DNA of 64,000 nucleotides. Origin: Steinernema hermaphroditum. Its lineage: Eukaryota; Nematoda; Chromadorea; Rhabditida; Steinernematidae. A model generated the notes under the pieces. It saw only the letters and a program-made list of their open reading frames with translations. It was not told where the DNA came from and ran no database searches. The position numbers and the translations under genes are program-made. The stretch spans positions 14,478,092 through 14,542,091 of the forward strand of contig CM059623.1 in assembly GCA_030435675.1 (NCBI GenBank). The letters are read 5' to 3'. This document shows positions 31,825 through 42,642 of the stretch, in pieces; position 1 is the first letter of the stretch, and every line of letters starts with the position of its first letter.

Positions 31825-32950
31825 TACAGCCACGAAAAGCAAGCAGAACTGATATGAGCATACGGTAGCTTGCTGCAAATGCAGGTTTCACCGTTGCTTT
31901 CGGTTTTCGTGCAGAATTTTCCGTTTTTCGCGCTGAGAGTTGAACTTCGCGACGCAGAACACAATTCAAACTCCCTGATGTGTAATTTGCGCTAATTTTC
32001 AGACTACTGTGGACGCCGCCGACGACTATTCGCAGGGAGATCGCCAAAGGAACACCGAAGCCATTAGATAAGTACAGTATTGATACAAAAGATCCTTTGT
32101 GGATAAGTTTTAGGCGCTTGGAGCAATGCACACGCTCTGAACAGCAACACAACGAACAAGACGACGCCGATGACGATGACAAGGACAGAGAAAGTGATTC
32201 GAACGAAGAATACGAAAGGCAGCCATGGAAACGATGCTTCAAAGAAACGATGAACATACCCTTGAGAGCACAATCGTCCCGGGTCGCCACTCATCAGCCT
32301 TCACTCTTACCACTCGACAACTGCACGTGCGCAAAAATAGCTAAGTCTATTTGAGTTTTTATCTCAGAAACTTAACATATAATAATATGGACTTACGGGT
32401 ACTGAGATGATGAAGACGCGCAGTGCAGAGATTCTCGGTGAGTAGTGCTTCAAAACTCCCTTCATCTTTTAACGCATCAATTTTGTCGCCGTATATATCG
32501 TGCCTATCCCTAGATTTTAGTGGTTTTGCAGAAATTTTACGACTGTTACTACTTGCCGGTACAAATTACTGAGTGATTAAAAATGTGGACCCTTTTCGAT
32601 GTCGTCGCTCATGGAATGCAGATGTAGGATCATTTGGAAGATTCGTTCGCGATATATGGCATTTCGATGGTGTTCTGTTGCAAAAAAAGGGCACTTTGCA
32701 CTGTTGATTCTTTCGGATACTAAACAGCGCATTACTAATTTGGTAGAGGTCAACGTACTCAGTGAATAAGGTGATATATTCCTCGCACCATCCTTAGAAG
32801 CGTGTGTCCCTGAACCAATTCAAGAAGGCGATGAGGAATGCGGGAATTTGGAATGGCATGTTGCAGTTGATTGTTTCTGAAGAGAAATATTCTAATTAGA
32901 ACACTTGGCAAAAGAAACTTTGTTGCTCGGATCGCACTAAACGGTGCAAC
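31825..32950 (-). pseudogene. family R membrane protein, copy 4 (internally deleted, cut by hAT)
   Basis: The N-terminal exon block at 32880-32760 (NMPFQIPAFLIAFLNWFRDT with an in-frame stop before GWCEE) is followed by EYVDLYQISNALFSIRKN... (about 32760-32560). The C-terminal part at 32294-31825 has WLPFVFFVRITFSVLVIVIG and ...SYRMLISVLLAFRGCT. The middle exons are missing. The element at 32954 lies right at its upstream edge. Several stops; a relic. Confidence 0.48.
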
Positions 32951-35559
32951 AAGTTGTTGCACATTCGGGTACCCGAAACCGAACCCGAACCCGAAACCGA
33001 ACCTTTCGGGTACCCGAACCCGAAACCGAAACCGAACCCGAACCTTTCGGGTACCCGACCCGAAAACCCGAAACCGAAAACCCGAACCCGAAAACCCGAA
33101 ACCGAAACCCGAAACCGAAAAACCCGAAAATTTAAACAAACAAAATTTTGAGCAACATTTGAAAATAACATTTGTATTTGAACCACACTCGAAAATAACA
33201 AGGCAAACTGATCCAAAGGTGTTAGTCAGCAGATTCTTCTTTATCATCAGAAGAGTGGTCTTCATCGGTGTCTTCTTCGTCTCCTTGAACGATGTAAACA
33301 TCAGGCTCTTTGCTTAATGGAGTCCTTTCGAAGTCGGTGATCTTTTGGCAAGCCAATCCATGCCGAACAGTACATAGTCAAGCGCTCCACTGTTTCATCA
33401 GTCATGTTATCACGTCGCGTGTTCATCAACAGGTAATTCAGGCCGGAGAATACGCGTTCCGGTTCGGCTGAACTCGCAATTGTTGATAAATATTTTCGTG
33501 CCAAAGTTGACAGCCGAGGCATCTTCGAACTGTTCTTCCTCCAGTACTTCAAAACATCGGCATTGTTATCGGAAGTTGGAGTAGGTCCGTCCAAGCGATT
33601 GTCCTGACGGTAGATGTTGAACTCTTCGCTGATCGAATCCATCGAAGTGGTCGAAGAAGAACCCAGAGGCTTCCAAGGGCGAGACAGGTCGATTTCAATG
33701 TCTTGGGAGATTTCGCTGCTTCGTTCGGTTTCGGTACTGCCTTCTTCCATTTCGTCGCCCTGGATCTCTTCGAGCTCTTCCTTCAGCAGTTGCTCAGCTC
33801 TCGCCCACATTTCGCCATTAAACAGTTCTTCGCGGTAGACGAACCTAGCATCCAAGAAGGCGACTTTCAAAATGAGGCTGTGGTTTTCGTATTCTCGGCA
33901 TCTCTTCGTGAAGGACTTGCGGAACTCGTCCATGAATAATGCAGCCAATGTCTGGTCTTAAGAACCGGCTAGTGGAATTCGGAGGAATTCTTTTGTTCGA
34001 AATATCAGATACGGTATGACAGACGCGAAGGTGGATCTCGCTTCTGCATAAAGCATTTCGGTTGTAAGTTATTCCAACACGTTTGTGCTTGCCATCCGGC
34101 CAATAGATTCGAAGAAAGTAAGCACGGAAATCAGTGGCTTCAAAGAACGGGCATCGATTTGCGTGTATGCTTCCAAGATTTGTTTTGTTGCGGACATGTT
34201 ACGACAAACAGGATCCCCTGCGAAGGCGATTAATGCGTCCGAGGCATCGTAATAGCTTTTTAACATGGCCAGTGTCGAGTTCCATCTAGTCGCGACAGCC
34301 TGGATTATCACACATAAATTATTCAGAAAACAGTAGAAATTTTACCAGTTTAAGTGTCTTGCCTGTGGAGAACTGAAGAAGCCTTCTTGTGGCGGTAGGA
34401 CTGTTTTTGAAAGCTGCTGCTACCGATTGGATCAGCTTTATCGACGTTTTAACGGTGTCCGACTTCAAGGCGTCCGTCAAACAGAGATGAAGAAAGTGGT
34501 CGAAGCAATGGACGCTGAAGAGAAAACGGAAACATATAGTATCGTACAAATGAATAGAAACACTACCTGTCTATTCCAAGCAATTGTGCCGCCTTGACAA
34601 CATTCGATCCCCCGTCGCGTGTCACAGAAACGACTCGATCCAACGATATGTCAAAGTTCTGAAGCTGTGCGACTATCAGCTCCCGAATCGCTTCTCTGGT
34701 GGCTCTTGGTCTTCTAACGATACCACATCAAGGCGAGTGGTGGTCATTCGCCAATCCGACGTTATATTAGAAGCAGTTACCCTATTTATGTAATTTGTAA
34801 GAACATGGCAAAAGAAGAACATGCTTACGTCAAGAAACGGCGAGATCCATGACTAAATTCGTCGACAGATAGCGACAGGAGTTCGCCTTTCGTCGAACGC
34901 AGGAGTCGTCCTCGAACATCGGCTGCGTTTCTGGCCAGAATCTCGCCAGCGAGTTTTCTTCGATCTGGTATCTAAAGAGAGAATTTCTTAGTCCACCGCA
35001 GAGGAACAAGTACTTACGGCGCTTGCATTGGAAGCCCTTATCATCTCCTTAAATTCAGAGGAGTCTACCGCACGGAATGGCACTCCGAACGCGGCAAAAA
35101 ACTTGAGACACGCGTCCTCGAATTGGGCACCGACTGAAGAAGGGGTGAAGTCGAGCTTCCTCTGCTTGCGAGGCGCTTCCTCTGCGTTATTTTCATGCGA
35201 TCGCGCATGACGCAGAAGTGAGGACGTCGAGCGATCACTCGCTTTTTTCAGCTTCACACCGCAGCGCTTGCATACAAAATAACCCTCTGCCTCCGAATAC
35301 AAAGAATATACCGCACTTCGAGCCATTTAAGTCGAAAGTCGAAAAGTCGAAAACACGTCAGCGCACTGGCTGCGCTGACACCTAAACACCGAGGATGCAA
35401 TCGAGGCGGGACCCACTGAAAACCGAACCCGAAACCGAAACCGAAAGTTTCGGGTACCCGAACCCGAAACCGAAACCGAAACCGAAGCTTTCGGGTACCC
35501 GACCCGAAAACCCAAAAAACCCGACCCGAAAACCCGAACCCGACAACTCTGGCAAGAAG
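32946..35559. mobile_element. hAT-superfamily transposon, full length but decayed
   Basis: Element 32954-35551 (2598 bases) between GCAACAAG (32946-32953) and GCAAGAAG (35552-35559), an 8-base target duplication with one change. The right end is ...CCCGACAACTCTG; the left end is more degraded (TTGTTGCACATTCGGGTACC). Both subterminal regions are long CCGAAACCGAACC/CGGGTACCCG arrays in the same orientation (32970-33130 and 35418-35545). The empty site is visible in the paralogue at 36035-36060 ('gtgcaacaagcacgttcggg'). Confidence 0.85.
33316..35326 (-). pseudogene. hAT transposase, inactivated
   Basis: Minus-strand exons: a BED-type zinc finger at the N-terminus (YFVCKRCGVKLKKASDRSTS then LLRHARSH, 35326-35018); IPDRRKLAGEILARNAADVR (34971-34829); a segment with DRVVSVTRDGGSNVVKAAQL (to about 34565), the RNase-H-like DDE part; VHCFDHFLHLCLTDALKSDT, the C..H insertion-domain hallmark (about 34515-34350); ATRWNSTLAMLKSYYD, the hAT RWNS motif (34311-34070); and the C-terminal dimerisation block YLSTIASSAEPERVFSGLNY (about 33490-33430). 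Damage: a frame change near 34735 and in-frame stops near 34069 and 33962. It cannot make a full protein as it stands. Confidence 0.82.
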
Positions 35560-36783
35560 CACGTTCGGGCTAAAGCAAGTGCGATATAGATTTTCTTTCT
35601 CTTCTTACTTCAAGGGCACCGCGGCGACGACGACCACATATCGGAGCACAACCAGTGTCCCTAAGAAGAAATCTGTGGCCGATCAGTATGGATGCACATA
35701 CCACATAGCCGTAGTTCTTCGTTTCGACGCTGCCGTTGCAAGTGACTGTGCACACGAAGACTTTGGCAGTGATATGGTGCAGAAAGCACGATGAGAACAA
35801 TATGAACAAGAACCAAAAGGCCTTGTTCAATGGTGGGTCTGCTGATCCGCTAAAAATTAATGCGTTCATGGTGTATCAGATACCATAGCTGAAAGATTGC
35901 AACTATTTGAGTTGTTCTCATCCTCTATGTAATGTCTGTCAATTCTATGTGTTCAGGAAAGAAGTAACGAAATGAATGAAAAGCGTTCGACTTACATGAT
36001 GAGAAACATCAGCGTTGCTTGGATCGCACTAAACGGTGCAACAAGCACGTTCGGGCTAAAGCAAGTGCGATGAGAAGTATTTTTCAGTGCTTACAACTTA
36101 CGCAATGCTGAATTGCGCATTCTGGGCGAATTCGAACAAGAATTCAGCCGCGATGATGACGATGTTGTCAACGTCTTTAAAGATATTGTAATCAGAGAGT
36201 CACTCGTACCTTCTCGCAATTCCCTTGGGTGTGAAGAATTAGTGGGTGACGTCATCTACCACTGTGATATCGAAATCACCGCTTTCTTCAGGGTCCTCTG
36301 TCAGCAGTTCTTTAAGACGTTCTTCATTCTCTAACGCATTAATTTGTTCGCCGTATATATCGTGCCGATCCCTAGACTTTAGTGGTTTTGCAGAAATTTT
36401 ACAACTGTCACTACTTGCCAGTACAAATCGCGGAGTGATTCAATATTTGGACGCTTTGTCATGTCTTGTGGATCCTCGTTAATTGAGTGGAGACGTTGGA
36501 TCATTTGAAAGATTCTTTCGCGGTAGATTACATGCCGCTGGTACCTAGTTGCAAAGCAGGGTACTTTGCGCTGTCGATTCTTTGGCATACTAAACAGCGC
36601 ATTACTAATTTGGTAGAGGTCAACGTACTTAGGTATCATTTCCTCGCACCATCCGTAAAACCGTGTACTCTTGCACCAATTCCAGAACAAGATAAGGAAC
36701 ACCTGCAACCGCTTGCAGCGATAGACGGTCTTGAAGGCGCTTTCTGCGCGCTTTGCTAAATTTTCCTTTCCTGGCGGGACCAT
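35555..36783 (-). pseudogene. family R membrane protein, copy 5, with a chimeric first exon
   Basis: Frame 36783-36379 begins MVPPGKENLAKRAESAFKTV, a segment shared with 42750-42670, and runs straight into family R: VFLILFWNWCKSTRFYGWCE, YVDLYQISNALFSMPKNRQR, RERIFQMIQRLHSINEDPQD. Then ENEERLKELLTEDPEESGDF and RRYE...YNIFKDVDNIVIIAAEFLFE (36340-36105, with a TAA in front of FFTPKG), LVAPFSAIQATLMFLIM (about 36060-35995) and KAFWFLFILFSSCFLHHITA with CTVTCNGSVE (35870-35720). The N-terminal exon is the best preserved in the family. The in-frame TAA near 36240 indicates a pseudogene. Confidence 0.5.
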
Positions 36784-36930
36784 GGCTGAGCTCTTTGCTA
36801 TGGGGAATATTCCTTAGTGTTTGTATAGAGAGTAGCAGCGGTCATTCAAAAATCACAGAATCCCTCGACTTCATAGTGTTCATCTTCAAAGAATTAGAAG
36901 AACCATAGTGAATGCCATTATGTGCCAGTG
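36700..36930. repeat. direct repeat pair, copy 1 (copy 2 at 42672-42900)
   Basis: 'tgcaaccgcttgcagcgata' through 'cagtgtgaaac' recurs at 42672-42900 with only a handful of differences over about 220 bases. It contains the MVPPGKENLAKR frame on the minus strand. In copy 1 it is fused to a family R exon; in copy 2 it lies beside a hAT-type insertion. Confidence 0.65.
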
Positions 36931-37837
36931 TGAAACTTTCTTACTTCGTGTTCTGTGAGCAGTTTGCGTTATTTTATACACAAGCGATCGCACACACAAG
37001 TGCAAGGTAACACATCATTGTTGTATGTGTTTTCAATGTAAAACGTGAAAAAAAACTTGCACAATCGATACTTTACAGTGCTCATTTGAGCTCAGCTGAA
37101 ATGTATTGGCTGCTTAATAACATAAGTAGTGATTCGTCTTCTAAATTATGTAAAAGAGGTCAAAAAGATCTAAAACAGTAGTTAATATGAGGCTGTCCAA
37201 CCACGTTTTCGACATGAGACCAGAGATGCCCGGGTACCCGTACCCGAACCCGACAACTCTGTAGGCGACTGATGCTGTTCCTAGTGGAAAGAAAATAATG
37301 AAAATAAAATGGGGCTGTATGCAAAATGAATATAAATTTACTTGTTTCACACGCTTCAACCTCTGATGTCTAGAGATACGTTTAGAACGCCAACACAACC
37401 CATTTTTCGCGGATTTGTCAACACGCCACACAATTGGTCTATACATTAATGAGCTAATGAGTTTTTAAGAGGCTAATGAGCGCCTCCCGTAAGTTTATCC
37501 CCTTCGCTGTTTATCTCTGGATGTTAGATCTTTCTGAGCGTTTGACACAAAAAGAACTCGTAAACGCGAGAACTTGAAAACCGTCAACTCCGCTTGTACG
37601 ATCACAGAAGCACTTAATGTTCATTCCGCACGTCGCCGCTTCCATACAGCACCATATTTTTCCTATTTTAATTTCGACCGTGAACTCCAAGTTTATTAGT
37701 TCGGCGATTTTCCGACTTCAGTGTAGCATTGCTTATCCCGGCTTGTCAATAAACCACTCAATAAACCAATGAAGATTAAGTCCTCACACCTGGCTTCCAG
37801 CTTCCAAAGCTTGTGGTTTTCAATGTAAATCCAAATT
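36930..37837. repeat. diverged repeat shared with 45.56-46.18 kb, with a 41-bp hAT end piece
   Basis: No gene is seen. Blocks such as 'gcaccatatttttcc' (about 37650) and 'cccgtaagtt' (about 37485) recur in the same order at 45.8-46.0 kb. At 37221-37261 is a 41-base piece starting CAGAGATGCC and ending GACAACTCTG, carrying the hAT 'gggtacccg' word; a similar end is at 45773-45792. Confidence 0.45.
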
Positions 37838-38308
37838 ACTTCGATATTGTATGGCACTTCTCGTGAAATCAACGGTGAATTTCGAAACATCGACCCTTCC
37901 ACGTGCCCTCAATGGAGAAGTCGGAACTCCGGTCGAAAGGCGTTTTCAGATTAGGTTTGAGCATCAAATTTCTCTTCCGTTCTCTCAAATCTTCCTCGAT
38001 GATAGCTGCACGAAGAATCTCCAAACTATCGTAGTGGGACTCCCGTAATATCAGACCCAGATCCGAAGTTTAGGGTACCCGAACCCGACATCTGCGCCGA
38101 TGACGACCGACGACTGTCTTCTACGAGCATGTCAACCCCGTTGCAACAAAAACTAACAAAGACGTACAACTATAGAATTTATACTCTGTCACAACAAGCC
38201 GTTGAGCAACGTTCCTAACACCGCCCGTTTCGTTCCAAGTGATCATCTTTGAGCTGATAGGCAGGCTTGAAAAACCCGGGGCTGATCACCAGCGCCGGAT
38301 TCGCCTTC
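37838..38308. repeat. ~470-bp direct duplication of 46178-46648 (FLAD1 3' end and flank)
   Basis: Sequence is identical to 46178-46632, with differences only in the last ~15 bases. The original contains the final codons and stop of the FLAD1-type gene (stop at 46555-46557) and its 3' flank. The copy therefore carries an orphan C-terminus of that gene on the minus strand (about 38215-38308) and then switches to a family R fragment. Confidence 0.85.
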
Positions 38309-38430
38309 TATGAAGATAGACGATCATCTCGAAGATTCGCGCGCGGTAGATTGCATGACGCTGGTGGTTCGTTGCCAGGAAGGGGACTTTGCGCTGCCAT
38401 TTAATTAGCACACTAAGGAGCATTACAGGG
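38308..38430 (-). pseudogene. family R fragment, copy 6
   Basis: The minus strand reads ...KWQRKVPFLATNHQRHAIYR then ARIFEMIVYLHR, the loop after the first membrane exon of family R. It directly abuts the FLAD1-derived duplication on the left and has no other exons. Confidence 0.5.
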
Positions 38431-38544
38431 TGGGCCAGATTAGTTGCAACATTTTTGATTCATTGATTTAAGTGGATTTTTAAGAGTTTGAGGAAGTTTG
38501 CTTATTATATTCGTGCAATCCGAGCCGGCTCGCGGCTCGGATTC

Positions 38545-38820
38545 CGATCTCTGGTCTAGATGCATCTGTTATTCGCGTGTCTTTGTCTAGACTCTGGTGA
38601 GCGGGCTGTCTGCCAATGGACAACCCAGCCTACAACAACTACCGTGACTTCCCGGAACTCGCCGCTCATGAACGACGCCTGCAGAAAATCGGCTTGAAGG
38701 ATCCGCGGATTTCCTAACCGAATACAACCTAAATTACGTGTTGTTTCGTGCTTCTACGCTCCAGCTGTTCACTCATCGAATCTATAATTTTCTAGGGGCG
38801 GAGTGGGTGCCTAAATCATG
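38545..38820 (+). pseudogene. NDUFB3 module shred D
   Basis: 5'-flank words ('tctagatgcatctgttattc') lead into 84 bases of NDUFB3 exon 1 (38630-38713, YNNYRDFPELAAHERRLQKI), joined to DNA otherwise found downstream of NUS1 at 3590-3690. NDUFB3 exon 2 and all of NUS1 are gone. Confidence 0.7.
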
Positions 38821-38885
38821 CACTTATGATGCGATTTCAAGGGAGGAGCCTGTTGAGCTCAAGTCGAAATGCATAAAAAAAGCAT

Positions 38886-38968
38886 CGGTCGGCGCCGGGG
38901 TCGAACCTGACACCTTCGGATATCTAGACCTCACGCTTTGCCACTACGCTACTTAGCCACTGTGAAGG
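38886..38968 (-). repeat. tRNA-like sequence with A and B boxes
   Basis: Minus strand: TAGCGTAGTGG fits a polymerase III A box and GGTTCGACCCC a B box, 30-odd bases apart, followed after about 20 bases by a T-run (38874-38880 is A-rich on plus). The anticodon and T arms pair badly, so this is a tRNA-derived SINE or tRNA pseudogene rather than a working tRNA. Confidence 0.5.
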
Positions 38969-39039
38969 CGGCGTGCAAATCCTTCTGTAAATCTCTATAA
39001 ATACCTGAATGACTATGTTCAATCCCCACAAACACATCT

Positions 39040-39150
39040 TGCTAGGAGCCTTAGCCACTACAGTGACCGCTGTATCGAGGCGTACCGTAACCATTGGCGA
39101 GTGCCCCCTTCTGTCCTTCGCCTCGAGTCTCACCGCCTCAATTACGCTGT
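39040..39150. repeat. dispersed repeat copy
   Basis: 'cttgctaggagccttagcca' to 'gtaccgtaaccattggcgag' is a diverged member of the repeat at 13.0-13.1 and 31.37-31.47 kb. Confidence 0.4.
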
Positions 39151-39319
39151 CATAGACGGCAAAGCACCGTTGTTTCGCACTGAAAAAGCGTAGCTAAACA
39201 AGAAACAAGCGTCCTACTGTCCCCGGATGATTATTATAAAGACCAGAGAAAATTATAACAAATAGAGAAGTGGATTGCGAAATTCTGAGCTTCCAGAGGC
39301 GGCGACACTGATTTAGGGA

Positions 39320-39700
39320 AAACTGCCCTAATGGTCCCACCACGAACTACAGTCATAAATAAGAATAGGATACGGTAGCGTGCCATGAACGTCAATTTAA
39401 ACGTTCTATGGTTTCCCGTTTACGTTGCCGATTTCGTAAGGGATTTCGACCCGAGAATCGCGTGGTGCACTCTTAATATTCGTTGTTTCAGACACAAGGA
39501 AGCCGTTGCGGGACGATTCTTAGCGAGACTGGCGAAGGAGGACTCAGCGACCATTAGATAAGTCAATTTCATGTAGAATACGTCCTTTGTGGTCAATTGC
39601 AGGCGTGCTGGGGCGAAAACCCCAAACAATGATGAAGACGCGAACGAAGAGGATGACGAAGGAGTGCACAGCGTCGACAAGAATCGTGGGGAGGGCATCC
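39320..39700 (-). pseudogene. family R C-terminal exons, copy D
   Basis: The position (after module D and its repeat) and a terminal ...VVRGGT frame at about 39360-39320 match the C-terminal exons of copies 0, 2 and 4. The hydrophobic exon (39698-39600) is poorly conserved here. Confidence 0.35.
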
Positions 39701-40370
39701 CTAAGATCGAAAAGTATCGACCTTCGTCAACCTCATCGGCTATCTCCGCGAGCAGAGTCTTCAGAAAACAGATGAGTTAAATCTAACCAGTAAATCACCG
39801 TAGATTGAGTGAAGCCACAGGTATCTGGCTGGCTTAGGCCTGCATGAATATTACAGGCGACGCATCCATGCAGCCTGCATGAACTCTGGAACTGATGACG
39901 CGAAAATGGCGACAACGAAGGAATGTTGCTAACACAGCTGATGAAGAAATGTGATGAACGATGACAGAATGAAAGACGACAGCGAACAGAGGTGTGAACA
40001 TCAACCTCTCCAAGTAGCCCCACGAACAAAGGAATCTTCAGATAAAAAAGATAAGTTCCATTCAGCTAGTAAATAAACCATGCGATGGGTGAGAGTTGAA
40101 ATTATGTTGCCGACGCGCTGTAGGCTGTTGCGTGCACATGCTTGTAGAATGCAAATGTATGAACGGTGGAGCTAGCTAGCTAGGCAGCGCGCTGTGCTAG
40201 TGTTACAACGATTGAATACCAAAAGTAAAAGGCGGAATTAACTTCTTGGCACTGCTGAATTTTCGATAATATACAGGGTTTACCAGTTGTGGGCGAAGTA
40301 GGAACATGAGGCAGACTTATTTCACAGGCACAGGTCATTTAATCGTGGAAAAATTACATCACGAATATAA
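39701..40370. other. spacer without a recognised gene
   Basis: Words such as 'gatgcaggctg' and 'gcaggcctgcatg' are shared with 4610-4700, so this is the equivalent of the spacer inside family R copy 0. Nothing else is seen. Confidence 0.35.
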
Positions 40371-40860
40371 TCATAAACAAATTTCACAGACGGACCTACG
40401 GTTTGCATGAGGGGGGCGAGCTTGGCGCGTACTCATCAGAGCACAGAAACCAGGCCTTAGAATGCGCACAATTAAACAGCTTTTTCTGTTACCATTACTT
40501 ACCAACGTTGGATACTTTTTCCTCTCTTCGGTGCAAGTGGTATTGATTGCGCTAGCAATGCACAGCAACGTGGCAGTCGGAATATCCTCGGTATTTATTC
40601 CTGTTGATGTGTTAAATATATGTTTTTACATTGACTTATACTCACTTGTACGCCTTCCGGACAGTTGTAATAATGGGCCATGTTGTGTGATCCCCCGCAT
40701 TGAATTGGGATGCACTTTGTTGTTCGAGTATGATGGAGAAAATCCTGTCGCAGAGGAACTTGCTTTGCCTGCCCTTCGACGCAAAGACCGCTTTGACCGG
40801 ATTCTTTCGGTTGATATTTTTCGGTAGCTTATACGGTTTCATGGTTTCCGATTAGTGTCT
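40370..40860 (-). pseudogene. family R fragment, copy 7 (tentative)
   Basis: Minus strand 40842-40645 (NRKNPVKAVFASKGRQSKFL then CDRIFSIILEQQ) aligns loosely with the family R loop NRQRKVPCFATRYQRHVIYR/RIFQMI. A second segment (INTTCTEERKKYPTLV, about 40535-40490) resembles the C...TC...KKY block. The strongly hydrophobic plus-strand frame 40462-40827 overlaps it and could instead be the real one. Confidence 0.3.
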
Positions 40861-41490
40861 GTAAACGTACGATACTTAGATAGATTATGAATAACCACTT
40901 GATCCAAAGGACGGTAAAGCGAGAGGCACGATAAACCGCGCGCCCTGTCTGCTGTCACCGGTGCCGAGTGATACAATCCGAAGCTTGCTCGCCAAACAAT
41001 CGGCGTGTGACTCTTCTGCCACAAAAGTCCAGACCGATCGCGCCACGCGGTTTGCAAAATCCGAGAATATACGCGCGCCCTGGTGCACGCCGCGTATACC
41101 GATTTCCGAACACACAAAACTCCAGTTTCGACGGAGTGAATAACCGAAAAGAGCTGCTACGGTTCCGACGCAGTCAGCTCACACACACAAGTCGTTCCTA
41201 CCGCGGATACGACGACAGCAACACAACCGAGAGATCTGCCGATCCAATTCCGACAATCGACAGTCCCAAACGTCCCTCCAGACGAACAGCAATCAAACGC
41301 AACCAAATTTATTGCAGCAACGGCGACAATCGAACACAAGGTCGAACTTCAACTTAAAACAACAACAAAATCACGTATTGCAAATGACGATCCCAATTCT
41401 TCTGGTCCCGCAACGCTGAGTACCGTTTCCTCGCTTCCACTCGCTCGTTCCCGTGAATGTCCTCCGTTCGTTCTCGTTTCCCGCCTTTTC
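40861..41490. other. unassigned stretch
   Basis: Overlapping frames on both strands (for example 41115-40885 minus, reading ...RIFSDFANRVARSVWTFVAE) have some coding look but match nothing I know. No gene call is made. Confidence 0.3.
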
Positions 41491-41492
41491 CG

Positions 41493-42642
41493 ATCCGCAT
41501 CAGGGCTGTGTACACTATCGACTCTCGACTCTCGACTCTCGGCCTCTCGGGGTGTTTTTGGCCTCTCGACTATCGACTCTCGACAAATGGCCGAGAGTGG
41601 CGAGACGAGAGTAGCCTTGGTCCCACCACGAAAATTCTGAAATTTTGTTATGCGAACACTGTATGGACGGTTTTCCTAGTTGCTACCGTTTACTCGTCAT
41701 CACTGTCCGTGTTAATCGCTCCGAGAATCGAGTCCTCCCCGTCTTCCAAATAATGTTATCCGGTCTCCCCATGCTTCGCACGACCGGTATTCTGCATCGA
41801 GTTCAGTACATATAAGCTCGTTTTGCCCGTTCACTCTATCAGGAACACTTCCAGAAAAGAAACCTCTGTTTTTACACAACTATTTAACGAGTTACACGTT
41901 AATTGCATTGAGTACTACATGAAGCCGGATTAAATACATGGCTGTTAACCTGAATCACTCATTTTCTACCTGGTAGATACATGTTTCATGACTTAAAGGG
42001 ACCCGGCCATGGAGGAAAAAACTTTTTCAAAAAATCTGAAAAATTCTGTGGCCATGTTTTGGTGAGTGGCGATTCTTGGTTCGATTCTTAATTTAGTCCT
42101 GCTTAGCTAGATTTGCCTGAAAAACTGCCTGTCTGTTTCGATTTTGATTGAGGAATATAAATCGTGTAGCCTGCTTGTCTCTTTGCCTAAATTGTTGGAA
42201 AATGATAGGCTAAAAGGTGAAATTCGAAAAAGAAATAAGATTTCCTCCGTTTTTCCGTATTTCGGTTGTCTCTGGTAGTGTTTGCCACTTTTGGCGATTT
42301 TTGATTTTGGCAAATATTTTCTGGCGACTTTTTTTGGTGATTTTGTCGCCGTTTTGTCTTCGCGTTCGTGTAAGGTGGACTGCGAGTTGAACTCGGAATC
42401 AATCCAAAAGGAGTAAAAGCAACTCGTTTGGTCTGCGCGGGTGTGGTCATCCAGATTTATAACGAAAATCTCACTGTATGGATGACAAAGGCATCCAAAT
42501 TCGACACTCTCGATTCTCGACTCTCGTCTCGACTCTCGTCTCGACTCTCGACTCTCGTCTCGGGTAAAAAATCCCACCCGAGAGTCTCGACTCTCGACTC
42601 TCGGGTCTTGACTCTCGACTCTCGCACAGCCCTGATCCGCAT
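41493..42642. mobile_element. non-autonomous hAT-type element with perfect 8-bp target duplication
   Basis: Element 41501-42634 (1134 bases) begins CAGGGCTGTG and ends CACAGCCCTG, flanked on both sides by ATCCGCAT (41493-41500, 42635-42642). Next to each end is an array of GACTCTC/GAGAGTC words (41516-41620 and 42500-42625). The interior has no transposase. The ends differ from those of the 32954-35551 element (CAGAGTTG), so it belongs to a different hAT family. Confidence 0.85.

Noticed and set aside
32759..33317. Frames of 106-180 residues rich in Gly/Phe/Arg or Pro/Glu/Thr
   Set aside because: These are readings of the hAT subterminal CCGAAACC array, not proteins.
38886..38968. Functional tRNA gene
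   Set aside because: A and B boxes are good, but anticodon and T arms do not pair and acceptor ends do not match.
40839..41357. Retroelement gag/protease-like frames
   Set aside because: The resemblance is vague, no active-site motif (such as DTG/DSG) is visible, and both strands are open.
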